Part shown: positions 35,488 to 44,029 of the stretch, one piece after another | Layout of the letters: every line of letters starts with the position of its first letter | Numbering within the stretch: the stretch's first letter is position 1 | Origin: DASVTR01 sp033855775 | GTDB taxonomy: Bacteria > Acidobacteriota > Blastocatellia > Pyrinomonadales > Pyrinomonadaceae | DNA length: 64,000 nt | Assembly: GCA_033855775.1 (NCBI GenBank) | Contig: JAWVFT010000122.1 | Span: forward strand, 62,001-126,000 | Direction of reading: 5' to 3' | Program-made: the position numbers and the translations under genes | The notes under the pieces: generated by a model | Databases searched by the model: none | What the model was told of the DNA's origin: nothing | The model's input: the letters and a program-made list of their open reading frames with translations, nothing else

Positions 35488-36923
35488 CTGACGACGGCAC
35501 AACCAAACCGCGGTCTTCCCGCGAGAAGACCGAGACGGCTCCGGCGAGCGAGACGAGCGCGCCGCACGAATCCGACCACAGCGTCTTTCCGCTTTTGACC
35601 GGGCCGGTGTCGAAGGATTCCGTGTGGCTCTTTGTCGAGAATCTGCGGCGCGGCGCGAAGCCGGCTTCCGAATGGATGTGCGGCATCGAGTTTGAACTGT
35701 TCGGCTACGACGCGCGCCGCCACTTCGAGCGCATTGATAGCTCTCAGGTGCAGCGCGTGCTCGCGGGCTTTGCTCCCTCATCGAACGATCTCTTTTATGA
35801 AGACGGCGTGGTCATCGAAGTCAACGCCGGGAAGATGAATCGCTTGACGGTGGAGCCGGGCGGGCAAGTCGAATTTTCCGGCGCGCCGCAACGCAAGCTC
35901 TACGATGTCGAACGCGAAATCAAGCGTTACCTCGCGCGCCTGCATGAGATTGCCGAAGGCAACCACCTGACCTTTCTGGCCGTCGGCTTTGACCCCTTGC
36001 GTACGCTCGCCGAGCAGCATTGGTTTCCCAAAGCGCGCTATCGCGTAATGCGCCCGTTTCTCGCCGCGCGCGGCGCGCGTGGTTGGGACATGATGGCGCG
36101 CACCTGCGCCGTGCAGGCCAATCTGGACTACGGCCCGGTCGCAGACCTCGCCGGAAAATTCCTGCTCGGCAATCGCCTCGCGCCCATCGTGACGGCCATC
36201 TTCGCCAACTCGCCTTTCGAAGACGGACGCCCTTCCGGCTACAAGTCAACGCGCGCCGCCGCATGGTTGGAGACGGACGACGACCGCACGGGCATCTCGC
36301 CGCCCGCGCTCTTTGACGACTTCACGCCGGAAGCCTTCGTCGCCTACGCGCTCGACGTGCCGATGATTTTCGCGCAACGCGAAGGGCGTTACATGGACGG
36401 GCCGACCGGAATGAAGTTTGGCGATTTTCTTGAGCGCGGCTGCGACGACGCGCAGCCCGTCTTCGGCGATTGGGCCGACCACCTGACGACGCTCTTCACG
36501 GACGCGCGCCTCAAGCAGCACATCGAACTGCGCAGCGCAGACTGCGGCAACCTTGAGATGTCGCTCGCCCTGCAAGCTCTCTGGAAGGGCTTGCTCTACG
36601 ATGCCGCCACGCTCGACGAAGCCCTGCGGCTCGCGCCGCGCCTGAGCCTCGCGGACGCGCTCGCGCTTCGTCAAGCGGTCGCCCGCGACGGCCTTGCCGC
36701 AAAGGGCGCGGGCGTGGATGTTCTGGCAATCGCCCGCGAGATTGTCGGGCTGGCGCGCGAGGGTTTGAAGAGCGTCGCGCCGGATGAAGTCGCGTATCTG
36801 GACGTGCTCAGCCAGCAGGTCGTCGAGGAAGCAGTCGCCCCAGCCGACATACTGCTGCGCAACTGGCACGGCTCATGGCATGGCTCCATGAATCGCGTCT
36901 TTGAATACCTGCGAATCGCTTGA
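35484..36923 (+). CDS. egtA: glutamate-cysteine ligase EgtA (plant-type GCS2)
   Basis: This 479-aa protein is a glutamate-cysteine ligase of the EgtA/plant GshA group. CGIEFELFGYD opens the fold, then EVNAGKMNRLTVEPGGQVEFSG, GFDPL, YRVMRPFLAARGARGWDMMARTC and DQANLDYG-like AVQANLDYG. It makes gamma-glutamylcysteine from glutamate and cysteine with ATP. The ATG at 35484 overlaps the egtD stop. Its presence suggests that gamma-glutamylcysteine is the sulfur donor for EgtB, yet no egtC amidotransferase, needed to remove the glutamyl group, is in the window. The first 35 residues are Thr/Ser/Pro-rich and variable. Confidence 0.88.
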   Translation: MTDDGTTKPRSSREKTETAPASETSAPHESDHSVFPLLTGPVSKDSVWLFVENLRRGAKPASEWMCGIEFELFGYDARRHFERIDSSQVQRVLAGFAPSSNDLFYEDGVVIEVNAGKMNRLTVEPGGQVEFSGAPQRKLYDVEREIKRYLARLHEIAEGNHLTFLAVGFDPLRTLAEQHWFPKARYRVMRPFLAARGARGWDMMARTCAVQANLDYGPVADLAGKFLLGNRLAPIVTAIFANSPFEDGRPSGYKSTRAAAWLETDDDRTGISPPALFDDFTPEAFVAYALDVPMIFAQREGRYMDGPTGMKFGDFLERGCDDAQPVFGDWADHLTTLFTDARLKQHIELRSADCGNLEMSLALQALWKGLLYDAATLDEALRLAPRLSLADALALRQAVARDGLAAKGAGVDVLAIAREIVGLAREGLKSVAPDEVAYLDVLSQQVVEEAVAPADILLRNWHGSWHGSMNRVFEYLRIA

Positions 36924-36974
36924 AGAAAAACTGTTCGCCTGTTTGTCGTCAATCAAGATAAAGGTCAAGCTCAA

Positions 36975-37787
36975 TTGAGTCAGCCGCAGATGAGTCAGCC
37001 GCCAACAGACCAGCCGCTCGTTGAATTTCGACAGGTCAGCTACAGCGTCTCCGGCCTCAGCGAGCCGATTATCTCGCGTCTCGATTTATCAATCGAGCGC
37101 GGCGAGACGCTGGTGCTGCTCGGCGAGTCGGGCTGCGGCAAGACGACGACGCTCAGGCTCGTCAATCGTCTGCTCTTGCCGACTGAAGGCGTTGTGCTGG
37201 TCGAAGGCAAAGCAACGAGCGCGTGGGACGCCATCAGCTTGCGGCGACGAACGGGCTACGTCATTCAGGAGGCCGGGCTCTTTCCGCACTTCACGGTCGA
37301 GCGCAACGTCGCGCTCGTGCCTAGCTTGGAAGGATGGAATCAGGAGCGCATCAACGAGCGCGTTCGTGAACTGCTGCGCCTCGTCGGCTTGAATCCTGAG
37401 ACGTTCGCGGGCCGTTACCCGCGCGAGCTTTCGGGCGGGCAGCGTCAGCGTATCGGCGTCGCCCGCGCGCTGGCCGCAGAGCCGCCGCTGCTGCTCCTGG
37501 ACGAGCCGTTCGGCGCGCTAGACCCTTTAACGCGCGCCGAGTTGCAGAAGGAATTTGCGGCGCTGGCGCGTCGCTTGAGCAAGACCGTCATCTTCGTCAC
37601 GCATGACGTGCGCGAGGCTCTGCTCGTCGCCACGCGCATCGGCCTGATGCACAAGGGCAGGCTCCTGCTGCTTGAAACCCCTGCCAACTTCGTCAACTCC
37701 GAAGAGCAGCACGCCCGCGCTTACATGGAGACGATTCGCTTTGACGAACGCAAGCTGTTTGCTCAAACGCGGGAGAGCGAGCGATGA
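36975..37787 (+). CDS. ABC transporter ATPase, EgtV/OpuCA-like
   Basis: This 270-aa ATPase has Walker A GESGCGKTTTLRLV, the Q-loop YVIQEAGLFPHFTVERN, signature LSGGQRQRIGVARAL, Walker B LLLLDEPFGALDPLT and the H-loop VTHDVREAL. It belongs to the quaternary-amine/osmoprotectant group. There is no C-terminal CBS pair, unlike OpuCA-type regulators. The start is taken as TTG at 36975 (AAGG 10 bases upstream); an ATG at 36990 is in frame. It follows egtA by 51 bp and its stop overlaps the next start (ATGA). Position and partner suggest it powers ergothioneine transport. Confidence 0.85.
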   Translation: MSQPQMSQPPTDQPLVEFRQVSYSVSGLSEPIISRLDLSIERGETLVLLGESGCGKTTTLRLVNRLLLPTEGVVLVEGKATSAWDAISLRRRTGYVIQEAGLFPHFTVERNVALVPSLEGWNQERINERVRELLRLVGLNPETFAGRYPRELSGGQRQRIGVARALAAEPPLLLLDEPFGALDPLTRAELQKEFAALARRLSKTVIFVTHDVREALLVATRIGLMHKGRLLLLETPANFVNSEEQHARAYMETIRFDERKLFAQTRESER

Positions 37788-39340
37788 CGGCGTTCGAGTT
37801 TCTCAAAAGCAACTGGCGCGAAATCCTTTCGCTCTCCTGGGATCACTTGCTGCTCGTCATCGGCGCGACCGCGATAGCCATCGCCATCGGCATCCCCGTC
37901 GGCATCCTGCTCTCGCGCCGCAAGAGTTTGCGCGCGCCCGTCCTCGCCGTCGCCAACGTGATGCAGACCGTGCCGAGCCTCGCTCTCTTCGGCCTGCTCA
38001 TTCCGCTGCCTTTCATCGGCGGCATTGGAGCGCGCACAGCCATCATCGCGCTCGTGCTCTACGCCCTGCTGCCGATTATTCGCAACACAGTGACGGGCAT
38101 TCTCGGCGTTGACCGCAACGTGCGCGAGGCGGCGTTGGCGATGGGGATGACGGACGGGCAGGTCTTGTGGCAAGTCGAGTTGCCTTTGGCCGCGAGCGTT
38201 ATCCTGACGGGCGTGCGCGTGGCGGTCGTCATCTCGGTCGGCGTGGCGACGATTGCGGCGGCGGTCGGCGCGGGCGGCCTAGGCATGTTCATCTTTCGCG
38301 GCCTGCGCCAGAACAACGACATCAACTTGATACTCGCGGGCGCGGTTCCCGCAGCCCTGATGGCGATTGCCGCAGACTTCGCCCTCGGACTTTTGGAGAA
38401 ACGCTTCGACGCCAATTCGTCAAGGCTCTCGCAGCCCAAGCGGCGATTGCTCATCGGTCTGGCGGCGGCTTCGCTTCTTTTGCTGCTCGCCTTCGGCGGC
38501 TACAAAGCTCTGCACGCTCGGCGGGCTGCCGATGTCGTCGTCGGCTCAAAGGATTTTACGGAGAGCGTTATCCTGAGCGAGATTCTCAGCCAGATGTTGG
38601 AAGCGAAAGGACTGAGGGTTGAGCGACGCTTTGAACTCGGCGGCACGCTCAGCCATCAAGCTCTCGTCGCGGGCGAGATTGATTGCTACCCGGAATACAC
38701 AGGCACGGCCTACACGGCCATCCTGCGCCATCAAGCCATCACAGACCCGGCCGTCGTCTACGAACAGGTGAAGCGGGAGTACGCCGAAAAGTTTGGCGTC
38801 GAGGTTGGCCCGCCGCTCGGCTACAGCAACGACTTTGCGATTCTCGTGCGCGGCGAAGTCGCGCGCAGGCTCAAGCTGAAGACCATCTCCGACGCCGCGC
38901 CCTACACGCGCGAGTGGCGCGCGGGCTTCGGTCAGGATTTCATGTCGCGCGCGGACGGCTACGCGGGCTTTGCCAGCGCCTACGGTCTTGCTTTCAACGA
39001 ACGCCCGCGCGAGATGGATTTGTCCCTGACCTATCGCGCGCTCGCCTCCGAGCAGGTAGACTTAATCGCGGGCAATTCGACCGACGGACTCATCGCCGCC
39101 CTGGACCTCTTTCAACTCGAAGACGACCGCCACTTCTTTCCGCCTTATCAAGCCGTCATCCTCGCGCGCACCGTGGCCGTCACACGCTGGCCCGCGCTGG
39201 CCGACACCATCGCTCGCCTCAACAACGCTTTGACCACCGAAGAGATGCGCCGCCTCAACTACGAAGTCGATGGCCGCAAGCGCGACATCAAGCAAGTGGC
39301 GCGCGAGTGGATTGAGAAAATAGTGACGAGCAGCAAGTGA
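37784..39340 (+). CDS. fused ABC permease and substrate-binding protein, EgtU-like
   Basis: This 518-aa protein has a permease half (about 1-210) with six or so membrane segments and the EAA loop (VREAALAMGMTDGQVLWQVELPLA), a further segment near residue 225, and an OpuAC-type binding domain (about 247-518, VVVGSKDFTESVILSEIL, CYPEYTGTAYTAIL). This permease-binding fusion is the layout of EgtU, the ergothioneine transporter known from Helicobacter pylori and Streptococcus pneumoniae; glycine-betaine/choline carriers share it. Hercynine and ergothioneine are trimethylammonium compounds, so the fold suits them. It ends the egtD-egtA-transporter run. Confidence 0.85.
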   Translation: MTAFEFLKSNWREILSLSWDHLLLVIGATAIAIAIGIPVGILLSRRKSLRAPVLAVANVMQTVPSLALFGLLIPLPFIGGIGARTAIIALVLYALLPIIRNTVTGILGVDRNVREAALAMGMTDGQVLWQVELPLAASVILTGVRVAVVISVGVATIAAAVGAGGLGMFIFRGLRQNNDINLILAGAVPAALMAIAADFALGLLEKRFDANSSRLSQPKRRLLIGLAAASLLLLLAFGGYKALHARRAADVVVGSKDFTESVILSEILSQMLEAKGLRVERRFELGGTLSHQALVAGEIDCYPEYTGTAYTAILRHQAITDPAVVYEQVKREYAEKFGVEVGPPLGYSNDFAILVRGEVARRLKLKTISDAAPYTREWRAGFGQDFMSRADGYAGFASAYGLAFNERPREMDLSLTYRALASEQVDLIAGNSTDGLIAALDLFQLEDDRHFFPPYQAVILARTVAVTRWPALADTIARLNNALTTEEMRRLNYEVDGRKRDIKQVAREWIEKIVTSSK

Positions 39341-39482
39341 CGAGTGACGAGCAAGAGAACGAAGTGATGAGTAATGAGTAATGAGTGATGAGCTAAGAAG
39401 CTATCGCTTGCTACTCATCGCTCGTCATTCATCGCTCATTGCTCGCCTCTAACTTGTCACTTGTCACTCGTCACTTGTCACT
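39335..39482. repeat. heptamer-repeat spacer with inverted arms after the transporter gene
   Basis: TGACGAG/TGATGAG/TAATGAG units (left) face CTCATCG, CTTGTCA and CTCGTCA units (right). The arms can pair over about 60 bases. It probably ends the egt transcript. Confidence 0.7.
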
Positions 39483-39544
39483 GCATTTGTTATCCTTTGC
39501 TCATCTCCCGAAAATCCAGAGAGCAAGGATGGCAGCGCGTTGAG

Positions 39545-39820
39545 ATGGCAGTATCGGAGCATGATGTAGAGATTGCTACGGGGCGGCGTGACGGCGACGG
39601 GCATGTGCGCCTGTTTATTTTCGCGGAGCAGATGTTGGCGTTGACGGTCGAAGGGCATGGCGAGCGAGCCCCGACGTTGTTGCTGACGCTGGAACAGGCG
39701 CGCAAGCTGCAAGCGGCGTTGGCGGAATTGGTTCCGCTGGTGGAAGAAGCCAAGCGCAAAGAGGCGGAGGAAGATGCGGCTGCCCGTTGGGACGGCGCGG
39801 AGCGACGAAAGGCAAGCTGA
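39545..39820 (+). CDS. 91-aa hypothetical protein
   Basis: I do not recognise this protein. It begins with a short beta-rich part (DGHVRLFIFAEQMLALTVEG), then a long charged helix (EQARKLQAALAELVPLVEEA) and a basic tail. The ATG at 39545 is chosen because in-frame upstream codons run back into heptamer-repeat DNA. The ribosome binding site is weak. A good terminator hairpin follows the stop codon at once, which supports a transcribed gene. Confidence 0.5.
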   Translation: MAVSEHDVEIATGRRDGDGHVRLFIFAEQMLALTVEGHGERAPTLLLTLEQARKLQAALAELVPLVEEAKRKEAEEDAAARWDGAERRKAS

Positions 39821-39827
39821 GATGATG

Positions 39828-39864
39828 AAAGAGCGCGCTCCTGATTCAAGGGCACGCGCTCTTT
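39828..39864. terminator. bidirectional intrinsic terminator
   Basis: AAAGAGCGCG (39828-39837) pairs with CGCGCTCTTT (39855-39864) around a 17-base loop. A-runs on the left and T-runs on the right suit termination from both convergent genes. Confidence 0.65.
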
Positions 39865-39898
39865 TATCGAAGACAAGCTTGACGGCGAAGGGCTTCGC

Positions 39899-40294
39899 TT
39901 ACTTGTGCGCGAGCGTGACGCGGATAGGCTCTGAGAGCGAGTTGGCGTCAACTTCAATCTTCTGCGTCTGGTAGCCTTTGGCCTTGACCATCAGCTTCAG
40001 TTTGCCCATGTGAATCGGGTTGAGCGCGATGGCGCCGAGGCCGTTGGTCGAACCCCATGATTCGCAGAAATGGTCGCCGCCCCAGACGGATTCCAGCTTG
40101 GCATAAGCGTTGTTGACGGGATTGCCGTCCTTGTCTGAGACGAGCACGACGGCCTGCCCCAAGCCGTCAAGCTGCTTTGGCGCGCGGGCCTTGCGGGTGA
40201 TATTTTCGAGCGACTGCTCGGTCGCTTGTTGCTGCGCGGGGGCGATGCTAAAGGCGGCGGCGACAATAAAGGCGGCGATAAAAAGTTTACGCAT
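39899..40294 (-). CDS. secreted carboxypeptidase-regulatory-like domain protein
   Basis: This 131-aa protein has a signal peptide (MRKLFIAAFIVAAAFSIAPA). One beta-sandwich domain follows: VVLVSDKDGNPVNNAYAKLE ... GAIALNPIHMGKLKLMVKAKGYQTQKIEV, the pattern of CarboxypepD-regulatory/transthyretin-like folds. Two residues of interest are a lone Cys in HFCESWG. It probably acts in the periplasm or on the cell surface; the role is unknown. The ATG has AGGAG nine bases upstream. Confidence 0.7.
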   Translation of the reverse strand: MRKLFIAAFIVAAAFSIAPAQQQATEQSLENITRKARAPKQLDGLGQAVVLVSDKDGNPVNNAYAKLESVWGGDHFCESWGSTNGLGAIALNPIHMGKLKLMVKAKGYQTQKIEVDANSLSEPIRVTLAHK

Positions 40295-40481
40295 TTCGAT
40301 ACAACTCCTGCTTCAAGGTTAAGGGTGAAGACGATTGATAACGGGGGCGTTGTCGGTCTGTTTCAGATGCCCTTTGAGCGGTGGCCGTTGCACGGCTGCA
40401 CGCTTGGATTATAGCCTGCTTCGGCGAAATTGAAAGCATAATTTTTCGCCCGCTTCGACATTCATTTTGATGGAGAGAAAA

Positions 40482-41816
40482 ATGAAGAGAGTCTCTGTTT
40501 TACTGCTCGTTATCGCCTCGCTCGTTTTCCCGTCCGGCCTCTGCGCGCAGACCGGCGGCGCGACGCGAGCGACCGCTCCGTCGTTCGTTCTGATTAAAGC
40601 CGGAAGGCTTTTGGACGTGCGCTCCGGCAATGTTTTGGAGAATCAGGGAATCCTCGTCGAGAATGACCGCATCAAGGCGGTCGGGCCGTTCGCCGAAGTG
40701 CGCGGGCGCGCTCCCTCGTCTGCGCGGCTCGTTGATTTGTCGAAGGAGACGGTGCTGCCCGGCCTCTCCGATTGCCACACGCACGTGCTTTTGCAGGGGG
40801 ACATCACGGCGGAAGATTACGACGAGCAGTTGTTGAAAGAGTCGATTCCGTATCGCACGATTCGCGCGACCGTGGCGGCGCGCTCCGCCTTGATGAACGG
40901 CTTTACGGCCCTGCGCGATTTGGAAACCGAAGGCGCGATGTATGCCGACGTTGACGTGAAGACGGCGATTAATCGCGGCGTGATTCCGGGGCCGCGCATG
41001 TTCGTCTCGACGCGCGCGTTTTCGGCCACGGGCATGTATCCGCTCTCCGGCTACTCATGGGAACTGAAGATGCCGGAGGGCGTGCAGATTATAGACGGCG
41101 CGGACAACATTCGCCGCGCCGTGCGCGAGCAGGTCAAGTACGGCGCAGACTGGATTAAGTTTTATTGCGACCGTCGTTATTACTTGAAGGACGGCGCGCT
41201 GCACAGTTGGGTCAACTTCACGGAAGAAGAGATGCAGGCGATGGTCGCGGAAGCGCACCGCTTAGGCCACCGCGTCGCCGCGCACGCGATGGGCCGCGAA
41301 GGCATTGATGCTGCGCTGCGCGTCGGCGTAGATTCGATAGAGCACGGCTACGGCCTCGACGAAGAGTTGATGGACAGGATGGTTAAGCAAGGCACGTACT
41401 GGTGCCCGACCATCTACGTCGGCGTCTACGTCGCCGAGGGACGCGCGGCGGCTGGCGCTCCCATCTGGCTGACGATGCGCGAACTCGAAGCGAAGGCTTT
41501 CGGCATCGCCGTTCGCAAGGGCGTTAAGATTGCCTTCGGCACAGACGTGGGCGGATTCTCATGGGACATCAACGCGGCCAAAGAGTTCGCCTACATGGTG
41601 CGCTACGGGATGACGCCTTTGCAGGCGATTCAATCCGCCACGATTGTCGCCGCCGATTTATTGGAGAAGCCAAACGACATGGGCGCGATTGAGGTCGGGA
41701 AGTATGCGGACATCATCGCCGTCGCGGGCAATCCACTGCGCGACATCACGGAGCTTGAGCGCGTCAACTTTGTGATGAAAGGCGGCGCGGTCTTTCGTGA
41801 GCGAGACGCTCGTTAG
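40482..41816 (+). CDS. secreted metal-dependent amidohydrolase
   Basis: This 444-aa protein has a signal peptide (MKRVSVLLLVIASLVFPSGLCAQ) and the amidohydrolase fold: DCHTHVLL (HxH metal site), a likely metal-bridging lysine in DWIKFYCDRR, AHAMGREGIDAAL, DSIEHGYGLDEE and AFGTDVGGFSWD (Asp). The group includes Xaa-Pro dipeptidase-like and imidazolonepropionase-like enzymes; members in this phylum are often secreted peptidases. The ATG at 40482 is preferred because GGAGAG lies just upstream and the signal peptide starts there. The gene lies about 90 bp before the DUF1326 gene. Confidence 0.85.
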   Translation: MKRVSVLLLVIASLVFPSGLCAQTGGATRATAPSFVLIKAGRLLDVRSGNVLENQGILVENDRIKAVGPFAEVRGRAPSSARLVDLSKETVLPGLSDCHTHVLLQGDITAEDYDEQLLKESIPYRTIRATVAARSALMNGFTALRDLETEGAMYADVDVKTAINRGVIPGPRMFVSTRAFSATGMYPLSGYSWELKMPEGVQIIDGADNIRRAVREQVKYGADWIKFYCDRRYYLKDGALHSWVNFTEEEMQAMVAEAHRLGHRVAAHAMGREGIDAALRVGVDSIEHGYGLDEELMDRMVKQGTYWCPTIYVGVYVAEGRAAAGAPIWLTMRELEAKAFGIAVRKGVKIAFGTDVGGFSWDINAAKEFAYMVRYGMTPLQAIQSATIVAADLLEKPNDMGAIEVGKYADIIAVAGNPLRDITELERVNFVMKGGAVFRERDAR

Positions 41817-41906
41817 TTCTGCCGGGAAGCGACGGCGCGAGCTTGCCCGTCATCAATTTTCGCGCGACACTGGCCGGAGAGATAAAGGGCGCGAGGAGCA
41901 GCAGTT

Positions 41907-42809
41907 TTGAGTTCGAGCGATTTTTTAGTCGAGCCGTTGGAGGAAAAGCAGAAGGCCGGGCGGCCACGCGGGTTGATTGCGCTGCTCGGCGTCTTCGCGA
42001 TCTGTCTGATCGGGATCATCGTCTTCTTCGCCCTGTCGCACAAGTCGCTCGCGGGCAAGAGCGCGACGCAGCATGTCGCCACGCCTTTAGAGACTACGAC
42101 CGACGGCATCGCCGCCGGGTCGAAGAGCCTCTGGGCCATTCGCGGCGCGCTAACGGAAGCCTGCACCTGCGCCGTGCCTTGCACATGCAACTTCGGCGCG
42201 GGGCCGTCGCCTCATTCCTACTGCTACCCTTTCTACTCGTACCACATTCGTGAAGGCTATTATCAAGACATCAAACTCGACGGGCTGCACTTCGGCTCGG
42301 CTGACCTTTCCGGCGCTCGCGCTCTCTTCATTGACGAACGCGCCGACGAGCGACAGCGCGAGGCTCTGCGTCTCATCATCGCGCGCCTGATTATCCGCAT
42401 CCCCGCCACGGAAGCCGAAGCGAAGGCCAAAGAGCTTGCGCCCCGCATTCGCTACACGCGCGTCGAGCAGGACTACGACGAGCGACAAAATCATCTGAAA
42501 GTCGCGGGCCTCGGAGAGTTTTCAGCGGACTTCATCATGGGCTTGGACAAATCGCAGCCCGTCGTCGTCCGCAACAACACGACCTGGCGCATCCACGATG
42601 CCATCAAGGCTCGCACCAGCATGTATGAAGTCAAGAACGAACGCGACGCCGTGAAGACCAAAGACACGAACAGCAACCAGGGCGAGTTTGAATACACGGA
42701 TCAAACTGACTTTGGCGGCCCCGCGCGCTGGAACTGCGGAGCCTGCGCCAACGAGCAGGCGCGCGGCGCGCAACGCGAACAGCAAACTGAACAGATGTGC
42801 GGCAGGTGA
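41907..42809 (+). CDS. DUF1326 domain membrane-anchored protein
   Basis: This 300-aa protein has one membrane segment (about 22-44) followed by a DUF1326 domain. The domain's hallmark cysteines are present (GALTEACTCAVPCTCNFG; C86, C88, C92, C94). The rest would lie outside the inner membrane. The family has no known function; the cysteines may bind a metal or form disulfides. The C-terminus has another CxxC (NCGAC) and a charged Gln-rich tail. It starts at TTG 41907, with GAGGAG upstream; no ATG is close. Confidence 0.8.
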   Translation: MSSSDFLVEPLEEKQKAGRPRGLIALLGVFAICLIGIIVFFALSHKSLAGKSATQHVATPLETTTDGIAAGSKSLWAIRGALTEACTCAVPCTCNFGAGPSPHSYCYPFYSYHIREGYYQDIKLDGLHFGSADLSGARALFIDERADERQREALRLIIARLIIRIPATEAEAKAKELAPRIRYTRVEQDYDERQNHLKVAGLGEFSADFIMGLDKSQPVVVRNNTTWRIHDAIKARTSMYEVKNERDAVKTKDTNSNQGEFEYTDQTDFGGPARWNCGACANEQARGAQREQQTEQMCGR

Positions 42810-42818
42810 AACTAGAGA

Positions 42819-42919
42819 CGCGCGCCCGAAGTCATGACACAAGAGCCTTGATGAAGACGCGACCAACACGCTCGCTTCCATTCTTCTGCTCTTCATGACT
42901 CATGACTTTCGCGGCGCGT
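42819..42919. repeat. imperfect inverted repeat between DUF1326 and YeaQ-like genes
   Basis: CGCGCGCCCGAAGTCATG near 42819 faces CATGACTTTCGCGGCGCG near 42901. The arms are about 17 bases and could form a hairpin terminator after the DUF1326 gene. Confidence 0.4.
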
Positions 42920-42945
42920 GACGGCTGACTTCCATTGGAGGCGAT

Positions 42946-43236
42946 ATGAATCTCGGTGATATGACGCTGATTGACTTGCTGGTTTTGCTTCTCGTCGCCG
43001 GCCTGTGCGGCGCGCTCGGTCAGGCCATCGTCGGCTATTCGCGCGGCGGCTGTCTTGTCTCCATCGCGCTCGGCTTCATCGGCGCGATTATCGGAATGTG
43101 GCTGGCGCGTCAGCTTAAGCTGCCGGAGATGTTCGCGGTCAATGTCGGCGGCAGGTCTTTTCCGATTGTCTGGTCAATCATCGGCGCAGCGCTCTTCGTC
43201 GCCATCATCAGCTTGCTCACACGGCGGCGCGTCTAG
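42946..43236 (+). CDS. GlsB/YeaQ/YmgE-family stress-response membrane protein
   Basis: This 96-aa protein has three hydrophobic segments (IDLLVLLLVAGLCGALGQAI, GCLVSIALGFIGAIIGMWLA, SFPIVWSIIGAALFVAIISL), as in the transglycosylase-associated/YeaQ family. These small inner-membrane proteins are often stress-induced; their biochemical role is unknown. The ATG has GGAG six bases upstream. Confidence 0.88.
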   Translation: MNLGDMTLIDLLVLLLVAGLCGALGQAIVGYSRGGCLVSIALGFIGAIIGMWLARQLKLPEMFAVNVGGRSFPIVWSIIGAALFVAIISLLTRRRV

Positions 43237-43370
43237 CCTGAGAGAAGAAGCCGCGACGTTGGACGACGACGATGACGACGATTCTCAGTTACACAACGGA
43301 GTGTGGACGAAGCGATTCGTGACTACGATATATTGAAGGCTTGCGCCCGAAGCCCCATCGAACAACTTTA

Positions 43371-43399
43371 TTGACGACGTGCCGGTTTTGGCGTATTGT
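43371..43399 (+). promoter_or_regulatory. strong sigma-70-like promoter for the Cys/Lys microprotein gene
   Basis: TTGACG (43371-43376) and TATTGT (43394-43399) are 17 bp apart. It is the best promoter pair I see in the window. The leader to the ATG at 43541 would be about 135 bases and ends in AAAGGAG. Confidence 0.6.
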
Positions 43400-43540
43400 C
43401 GCAACGTTGTTCAAGGGGGTTTCGGGTCGGAGCTTGCCGATTTGAACCTGGCTTAGCTTGTGCGCCATGCTTCCGGCCTCACCGCGTTGTTGAATTTCAA
43501 GACAGCGCTCAACGGCTCATCTAAAAGGAGTGAAGAAATA

Positions 43541-43768
43541 ATGGCAACTAAAAAGGCGACCAAGAAGAAGGCCGGCGCAAAGAAAGGCGCGAAGAAAGGC
43601 GCAAAGAAGGGCGCAAGAAAAGCCGCCGCCATCGGTGTATCGCCGGGCGTGCTTGCTTGCATACGCAAGTGTCATGATGCTTTCATCAAATGCCTGCAAA
43701 CAACCCACAATTTCAAGAAGTGCGCGCAGGATTATCAAACGTGCGTGCGCCGCTGCCTCAACGTCTAG
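43541..43768 (+). CDS. 75-aa Lys/Ala/Gly-rich microprotein with six symmetric cysteines
   Basis: Residues 1-29 are a basic, histone-H1-like arm with KKGA repeats (KKAGAKKGAKKGAKKGA), suited to binding nucleic acid or acidic surfaces. Residues 40-72 hold six cysteines: C40-x3-C44-x6-C51-x9-C61-x6-C68-x3-C72. The spacing 3-6-9-6-3 reads the same both ways, which fits a helical hairpin closed by three disulfides (C40-C72, C44-C68, C51-C61) or a metal cluster. I know no family for it. There is no signal peptide. It has its own promoter, an AAAGGAG ribosome binding site and a strong hairpin downstream, so it is an independent, probably well-expressed gene. Confidence 0.75.
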   Translation: MATKKATKKKAGAKKGAKKGAKKGARKAAAIGVSPGVLACIRKCHDAFIKCLQTTHNFKKCAQDYQTCVRRCLNV

Positions 43769-43804
43769 CAACGCGGCTTAGCGCGTCTGCGCTCAAGCAG
43801 AACG

Positions 43805-43837
43805 AAGCGGCAAGTCTCTGCGAGAGACTTGCCGCTT
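43805..43837 (+). terminator. 15-bp perfect hairpin after the microprotein gene
   Basis: AAGCGGCAAGTCTCT (43805-43819) and AGAGACTTGCCGCTT (43823-43837) pair perfectly around GCG. It lies 37 bp after the stop codon. Only a short T-rich stretch follows. Confidence 0.65.
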
Positions 43838-44029
43838 ACTTGCATGTGAGCCAGCCTTTACGCCTGCGGCCCGCGCGCCTTCCGGCAGCAGTCTCTCGCC
43901 TGCCTTTTCCCTTTCCCTGTTCCTTTGCTACACTCGCCTAAACGACAACGGCTCTCTTTGATTTACTGTAGCAGCGAACGCGTGGAGGCTTAAACGGCCT
44001 CGACGCGTTTGATAGTCTTCGGCGGTTTT

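Noticed and set aside
43690..43941. 83-codon open frame overlapping the microprotein gene
   Set aside because: It reads out of frame through the cysteine-rich gene and its terminator hairpin and has no ribosome binding site.
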